In this document: positions 58,915 through 64,000 of the stretch, piece after piece
Layout: each line of letters opens with the position of its first letter
How positions within the stretch are numbered: position 1 is the first letter of the stretch
Assembly (NCBI GenBank): GCA_015039365.1
Contig: WION01000014.1
Coordinates: forward strand, 1-64,000
Direction: 5' to 3'
DNA length: 64,000 nt
Source: Amanita rubescens
Taxonomy: Eukaryota > Basidiomycota > Agaricomycetes > Agaricales > Amanitaceae
Position numbers and translations under genes: made by a program
The notes under the pieces: generated by a model
Database searches by the model: none
What the model saw: the letters and a program-made list of their open reading frames with translations, nothing else
What the model was told of the DNA's origin: nothing

Positions 58915-60836
58915 TTATAACGTACCAGACGACAGGAGATATTTTCGGAGTACCGAATCATGGACTAGTACGATCATCAATCGTCGTGGCTGACAGGTCT
59001 GTCAAAGCGTCTTACCGCTTGCAATGATAAGTTGCGTTGCTTTGGTATCCTGTTACAGATATAAAACAAATACACTGTTGTTCTGTTAATGATCTCCCTA
59101 CCGTAACGTTGGTAAAATGCGTATACAAAAAACGTCTGCGTTCATTTTCATTGTTCTGCTTATATATGTTCACAAAGTGGTCGCAGAAGTACTGCACAAC
59201 CGTTTCGTACTCATTCGATCGTTCCCCGAATGATGTGATACTGCATTTAATCAGCTGATTGGCGAGATTCATGTTGCAAGGCATATCACTGACTAATTCC
59301 GAACTTGCAACCCCTCGTCCAACTTTGATTTCAATAAATCAGTCTTGTCTGCCACCCGAGAAGAAAAGAATCAGTATCCTGTTCGGAACGCAGAGCAGTC
59401 GAACTTACTCAGGAAAAGCAACAGATGTACACCTTTGAGCAAGCGATTGGAACAAACTCGCGTGAATAGTTCAAGGGAGTCGTCAATCCGGTTCGTTTGG
59501 GGATCTTCTTCGAGATACTAGGATCGCGATTCGCAAACAATGATGACAACGCCTTCTGCAGAAGCTTACCTGATCGAAAGCGCTGACAGGGGCGAGAAAA
59601 ATGATGGCTTTTGCATCATCAAAGTATGGAACCCATGAATGGCGTTGCCCTCTTGCACCACCAACGTCAAACAAATGCCACGTAATGCCTTTATCGTTAG
59701 TTTCAAAAGTGTGTTCCACAACACCCATTGTCTCAATTCGCGCATGCAAGATATCGTCTAAGAATGCGTCTGTTATGCTGTGCGATAAAAACCTGTGGAC
59801 AGAAATATTACCCGTGGTGGGAATGTGGTCCGGATCAGCAACCCGTGAAATGTGCTTCAGGAAGCTGTACATAGGGTGGCAACGTGTCAAAGAAGCATGG
59901 ATCAAATTACACCGCGCAACCTACAATTCAGACCATTCATCCAATTTTAATCTTCGCTTCGCCACCAGCGCCTTGACAGTGGGGTGATTCCACAACTCTT
60001 TGACGTCCCGTTCCGAAGCCCTCAGCATTTGCGCAACATCTCGAACCAAAGTATCCTGTCCGAGATCTTGGGATAGGTTGTCGTGGCCCTTGCCATTGTG
60101 GCCGTTCTTCTTTTGTCTGATTTGCCTTAAAGCATTTTGGATCATTCGAGCTTGCCAGCCGCTACGAACGAAAACGCCACCTTTCCCGGACCCCGACACC
60201 GTAACCCCTCCGCCTAGGCGATCGGCGAGCTGAGCATCAGTAGCGACCAAAGGTGATAATCTTCGCCGAAGATTAGCGATCTGTATTGGACCACTATCCC
60301 TGGGAGAGGCTGCAAAATGACTCGTAGAGGAGGAAGCCGAGAAGGATGAGGGGGGCCCATTTGCAGTCAGAGGATTCACGAGAACTGGCGATGGGGAAGG
60401 TTGATTTGCGAATCCACGTCCGTTTGATCGCGAGTAAGAGTCTGGAGGAAAGTTCGGTTCGTCGTCTGCAGAGTCATCCCATGCCTCCAGCGTATTTAGA
60501 ATGTACTTTATTGAGCGGACTATGTTAAAGTATATGACAGTTTTCCAAGAAATGCGTTCCTGATCGAGGGAATTGGGTTTGTACATGAGCTGGAACTGCT
60601 TTAGTAGGGTAGACTTTCCGCTCTCGGCCTGACCGAGGAGAAGCAGCTGGAGGAAGCCAAGAAGACATCCACGGGTTAGTATAAGTTATGCGCATCCATA
60701 TAGACTGGCTGACCCCCACCTTTATATCAACCTTCTTTCGTTTTATTATTAGGCGCCCCTGCTCTTTGAGATCTTCGTCGATTTGCTTCGAAACGCGCTT
60801 TGCATTGGCTTCAGGACCCAAGAAGCGCTGCATCAT
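58915..60836 (-). CDS. heterotrimeric G protein alpha subunit, Gln-to-Ala switch II variant
   Basis: The start at 60836 reads MMQRFLGPEANAKRVSKQID. The P-loop is LLLLGQAESGKSTLLKQFQL. A basidiomycete-type insert (about 100 residues, Ser/Pro-rich) lies in the helical domain. Switch I is ARIETMGVVEHTF (catalytic Arg kept). Switch II is DVGGARGQRHSWVPYF, with Ala (GCA) at the position of the usual catalytic Gln. Then come FLAPVSAFDQYLEEDPQTNR, an NKTD motif formed across an intron, and SFGERSNEYETVVQYF. The C-terminus is IIASVHDSVLRKYLLSSGTL, reached through a 51-nt intron (59015-58965). The missing Gln predicts slow GTP hydrolysis. There is no N-terminal Gly for myristoylation. Apparent frame breaks are all explained by introns of 50-55 nt. 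Confidence 0.85.
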
Positions 60837-62146
60837 GGTCGTTTTCACAGTTGTCAAGGTCGTGACGCGTGACGCGTGACGTTTTGTTGCCCCGTGAGAA
60901 TTGTCAATGAAAGGGGCGCGAACGCCCATACTTAGCCCCTCTACCAAGCAATGATGAGGTGCCAAATATGTTGGAAAACGAGGGATGTGGACGACTGACG
61001 AAGGTGCGGATGTCATTCTATATGCGTGGGGTGATCCAGTTCCGTAGCCTGCCTCATCCATCGACATCCATCACCCGGACCTCTCTTGTGATGGTCTTAA
61101 TAGTCGTGGTTGTTCGACTATACGATTCATCCTGTTTAATTCCAGACGAAAGTACATGCCGTCCGTAGGGCCGGTTTTCACTGGTCTCTGGGGCTACAGC
61201 GCACATCTTGCCTTCTTCCGCTTTTTCTGTTATAGTGGACTCCCCTAGTTTTTTCGCCGCTTCTGCAGCTCGAGGTTTTGTAGCATTTGGCCTTCATTCT
61301 TAATTCATTATTACTTTGTTAGATAAACACACGATGGCAGTATAAAAGCTATTATCCTCCATTACGCAAAGGGGCAGGACTAGGACTAAAAGAAGCACCG
61401 TAAACAACTTCGAACGGCTATTATCGTAGAACGCAGAGGAGGTCCGCACCCAACCACAATCACTTTCCCTTCCTCTTTCCCTCCTGCTCGATGACGATAA
61501 CCAGCCCCCTAGTACCCATGCTTTGTAGACCCCCATATCGGTGGAATGTTTAATCCTGCCCGGTGTGACGATTACGACGGGGAGGGCCACTCCTGAGCTC
61601 GATCATTAGTATGCTCGCCTGCTGCTGGCGCGACGCGATGACGGCCGATTCTCTACGGCCCGTTCGCTACTTGAAATTTAAGAGGTATTGAAGGAATTGC
61701 GGTAGGTTTCGGGGCGAATATGGATACCTGAGGTTGGGGCTGTTGTGTTTGCGAGGAGTTGCAGTCGGAGATCTAGAGCCGTAGGCGATAGGTCGTGGAA
61801 ATGTGAGAGAGTGACCGTGACACGTTTGTCAGTTGCATCTTGATCTTGTACTTTGAACATCACTGTGCATTTCCCGACCTGGATGGATATCAATATCAAG
61901 GGAAGTACTGTTATTGATGTTGGTCGTGACTATATAGTGCGTGTTCGGCTGTGCTCATTGCATTGCAAATGTGGATCTTTCTCAAACTAGACACATAATG
62001 AAACTACACTGAACAATATCAATGTCATAAATGGTATGAGATGTCTTGTGATTGAAAGGATGACTAAGCTAAAGTGTTTGTGTAGTAAATTCTGAAGAGC
62101 TCCTTGGTTTGTTGTACTTAGCCTCAATTTCTGCATTGACTTAAGC
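60837..62146. other. intergenic
   Basis: Contains the Galpha promoter side and a short GACGCGT-type tandem near 60862-60880. CG content falls sharply after about 61950, at the approach to the NACHT gene. No supported gene was seen. Confidence 0.4.
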
Positions 62147-64000
62147 ATGCCTTCCCCAGCCAAGTTCAAACAGTGGCTAAATGTGCCTGACCCATCAGTT
62201 AACCATAACAATGCTAGAGAGAAGCACTTAGAAGGCTCTTGTCAGTGGCTCCTTGAGGACAAGAGGTACATCAAATGGAAAGAACAATCCAATTCTTTCA
62301 TGTGGATCAATGGCATTTGTGAGTGGCATAACCACAACTTAAACCAAGATTGGTTGTATCTCAAGTAAAACTAGCTGGTTGTGGAAAGACACTTATTTGG
62401 TTAGTATCACTTGTTTTACTCATATGTAACTGCTTATAGTAAGGATAGTTCCACTATCATTGAGGATATTAAAGCCATTGTGCAGGCTCAGCCTGAAACT
62501 GGTTTGGCTTATTTCTACTTTGATATCAACGATGAGGCAAAGCAGACTGCCAGAAGTCTCATTTCATCATTAGTCTTTAGTCTTACAGCCAAGTCAAAGA
62601 ATTATCTCCCCATGGACAAACTGTATGACAAGCATGACAAGTCATCTCTCCCAACCAAGGATGAACTTCTTACTTTGCTTATGAAGCTTCTGGAAGGCTT
62701 CAGACAGACCTATGTGGTTATTGATGCTTTGGATGAATGTGATGATGATTATCACAAGTTATTTGATCAAGTGATTAAAGTTATCCATAAGTGGCAATTG
62801 CCCCACTTTCACCTCTTGGTGACCAGCAGGAGGGAGCAAGATATCATCATCAACATGGAAGAATTGGTCCCAACAGAACTGCACTTGGCTGCAGAATTAG
62901 TTGACTCTGACATCATATCCTATATCAATTCAGCTGTTGAAAATGATGTTAGATTAAGAAGATGGAGTCATGAAATACAACAGCATATAAAGAATGCACT
63001 AATTGGCAGTGCTAATGGAATGTATGTATAAGTTTATAACCATATGTCTTTATGATAAAGGAGGAGCTAAGGTATTTGAGCAGGTTCCGCTGGGTTGCAT
63101 GCCAAATTGAAGAGCTAAAGCATTGCCCAAGCCAGAGTGTGCTCATGGAGACACTGAAAAGCCTGCCAAAGGATTTAGAAACAATATATGATCAAACACT
63201 TCAGAGAATTAATGAAAAACTGCTACCAATTGCAAAAGTTATTCTACAATGGCTGATGTTGGGAATGAGACCTCTGACACTGGAGGAACTAGCCATTGCT
63301 GTGACATTTGATGCTACCAGTGGCAAATTTGATTTCAACTTGGGATTGGCTCATCCTGAAGATGGGATAAATGTTTGCTCCAGTCTTGTAACAAAGACAG
63401 CTGACAACAGAGTTCAACTGGCACATGCATCTGTAAAGGAGTATTTCCTGCAGAAACCAAGAAAGATTGCTTTGTCTGATGTACAATTAGGCCATGGTGC
63501 CATTGCACAGTGCTGTCTGAGTTATATTCTGCTGCAATCTGAGGCAGGAAGAGACAAAATCTCCAAATATTATTATCCAGCTGAATTTTGGTCCAATCAC
63601 TACCAGCTTAGCAGCAAGAATGCAATTCTCCAGGATCTAGTGACAAGGTTTTTATGGGATCAACATGGAGCTTTTAAGACATGGGGAAAATTAAATCATG
63701 ATGCCCACATGCTTGAAGCTATATATACTGTGCTATCACCACTCCATTATGCTGCAGTATTTGGATTGCAGGACATTATAGAGACAACAATCAAAAACAA
63801 TAAATGGAGAAATGAATGGAGTTGGACATACAGTTCACTGATTGAAATTGCATCAGAGAAAGGATATACTGGTATTGTTAGGCTGCTCTTGGACAAAGGT
63901 ACAGATGTGGAACAGGGTGGAGATTATGGGAATGCATTGCGAGTTGCATCATATGGAGGCCATGCTGAAATTGCCATGCTTCTATTAGACAGAGGTGCAT
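62147..64000 (+). CDS. NACHT-ankyrin NLR-like protein (3' end outside window)
   Basis: The N-terminal linker FKQWLNVPDPSVNHNNAREK leads to FMWINGI, which splices to SGCGKTLI to complete a Walker A motif. The Walker B region is TYVVIDALDECDD and the sensor segment is HFHLLVTSRREQD. Winged-helix-like sequence FRWVACQIEELKHCPSQSVL and RPLTLEELAIAV follows, then VQLAHASVKEYFL, and ankyrin repeats begin (LSPLHYAAVFGLQDIIETTI, KGYTGIVRLLLDKGTDVEQG, GGHAEIAMLLLDRGA). The window ends inside the repeats. Fungal NLRs of this type act in non-self recognition and regulated cell death. An N-terminal effector domain, if any, would be upstream of 62147, but none is seen. The gene is almost free of CG. Confidence 0.82.

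Noticed and set aside
58915..59304. Apparent frame shift and truncated C-terminus in Galpha
   Set aside because: Introns at 59304-59255 (50 nt) and 59015-58965 (51 nt) restore a normal C-terminus ending SSGTL.
1..64000. Search by eye for tRNA B-box (GGTTCRANNCC) on both strands
   Set aside because: Some partial matches (near 2870 and 33975) lack A-box and cloverleaf partners, so no tRNA was called.

Overview
The window looks like nuclear DNA of a filamentous basidiomycete, most likely an Agaricomycete. Genes are split by many 45-65 nt introns with GTRAGT donors and YAG acceptors. The gene set fits: AIG1-type and related P-loop GTPases, a NACHT-ankyrin receptor, a Galpha paralog of the basidiomycete type, a multi-HAMP group III histidine kinase and F-box proteins. 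Genus cannot be fixed from the sequence. No tRNA, rRNA, CRISPR array or intact transposon was found.

Layout. 0-1 kb: 3' end of an AIG1-type GTPase gene. 1.7-4.5 kb: two unknown minus-strand genes. 4.9-8.85 kb: YPP1/TTC7 (minus), divergent from DPH2 (9.07-11.1 kb, plus). 11.8-17.4 kb: a P-loop GTPase gene whose middle holds a chain of 59-60 exons of exactly three bases. 18.2-23.4 kb: TOM70 and a conserved disordered protein (minus). 23.6-25.7 kb: an unclear multi-exon gene. 25.7-37.1 kb: a gene graveyard with a displaced tail fragment of an ER Hsp70 (LHS1/HYOU1) gene, a broken Munc13-like gene, the first copy of a 2.05-kb F-box duplication and the broken LHS1 locus. 37.8-38.4 kb: an inverted GTPase relic. 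38.5-40.5 kb: second F-box copy. 41-42 kb: single-pass membrane protein. 43.75 kb: a 65-residue protein. 45.7-52.3 kb: an Ost-alpha/TMEM184 membrane protein followed closely by the histidine kinase. 54.3-56.6 kb: two paralogous secreted Cys-rich proteins with GPI-like tails. 58.9-60.8 kb: Galpha. 62.1-64 kb: NACHT-ankyrin gene, cut by the window end.

The standout is the microexon array at 13.2-17.2 kb. About every 61 bases there is an acceptor (CAG/TAG), one codon, and a donor (mostly GTRAGT). All 59 codons are sense, every small exon is a multiple of 3 (3, 9, 12 or 15 nt), and at one point acceptor and donor abut with no exon between (AG/GTAAGT). The eight upstream exons total 888 nt, an exact multiple of 3, so the whole gene can be read as one frame of about 452 codons: G domain, one-codon-at-a-time linker, hydrophobic C-terminal segment. 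I know of no fungal precedent; animal microexon genes (schistosome MEGs, aphid bicycle genes) use longer small exons.

A second theme is patchy CpG loss. The GTPase gene body, the 3' halves of both F-box genes, the GTPase relic and the NACHT gene are almost free of CG, while neighbouring housekeeping genes are rich in it. This suggests cytosine methylation of selected gene families.
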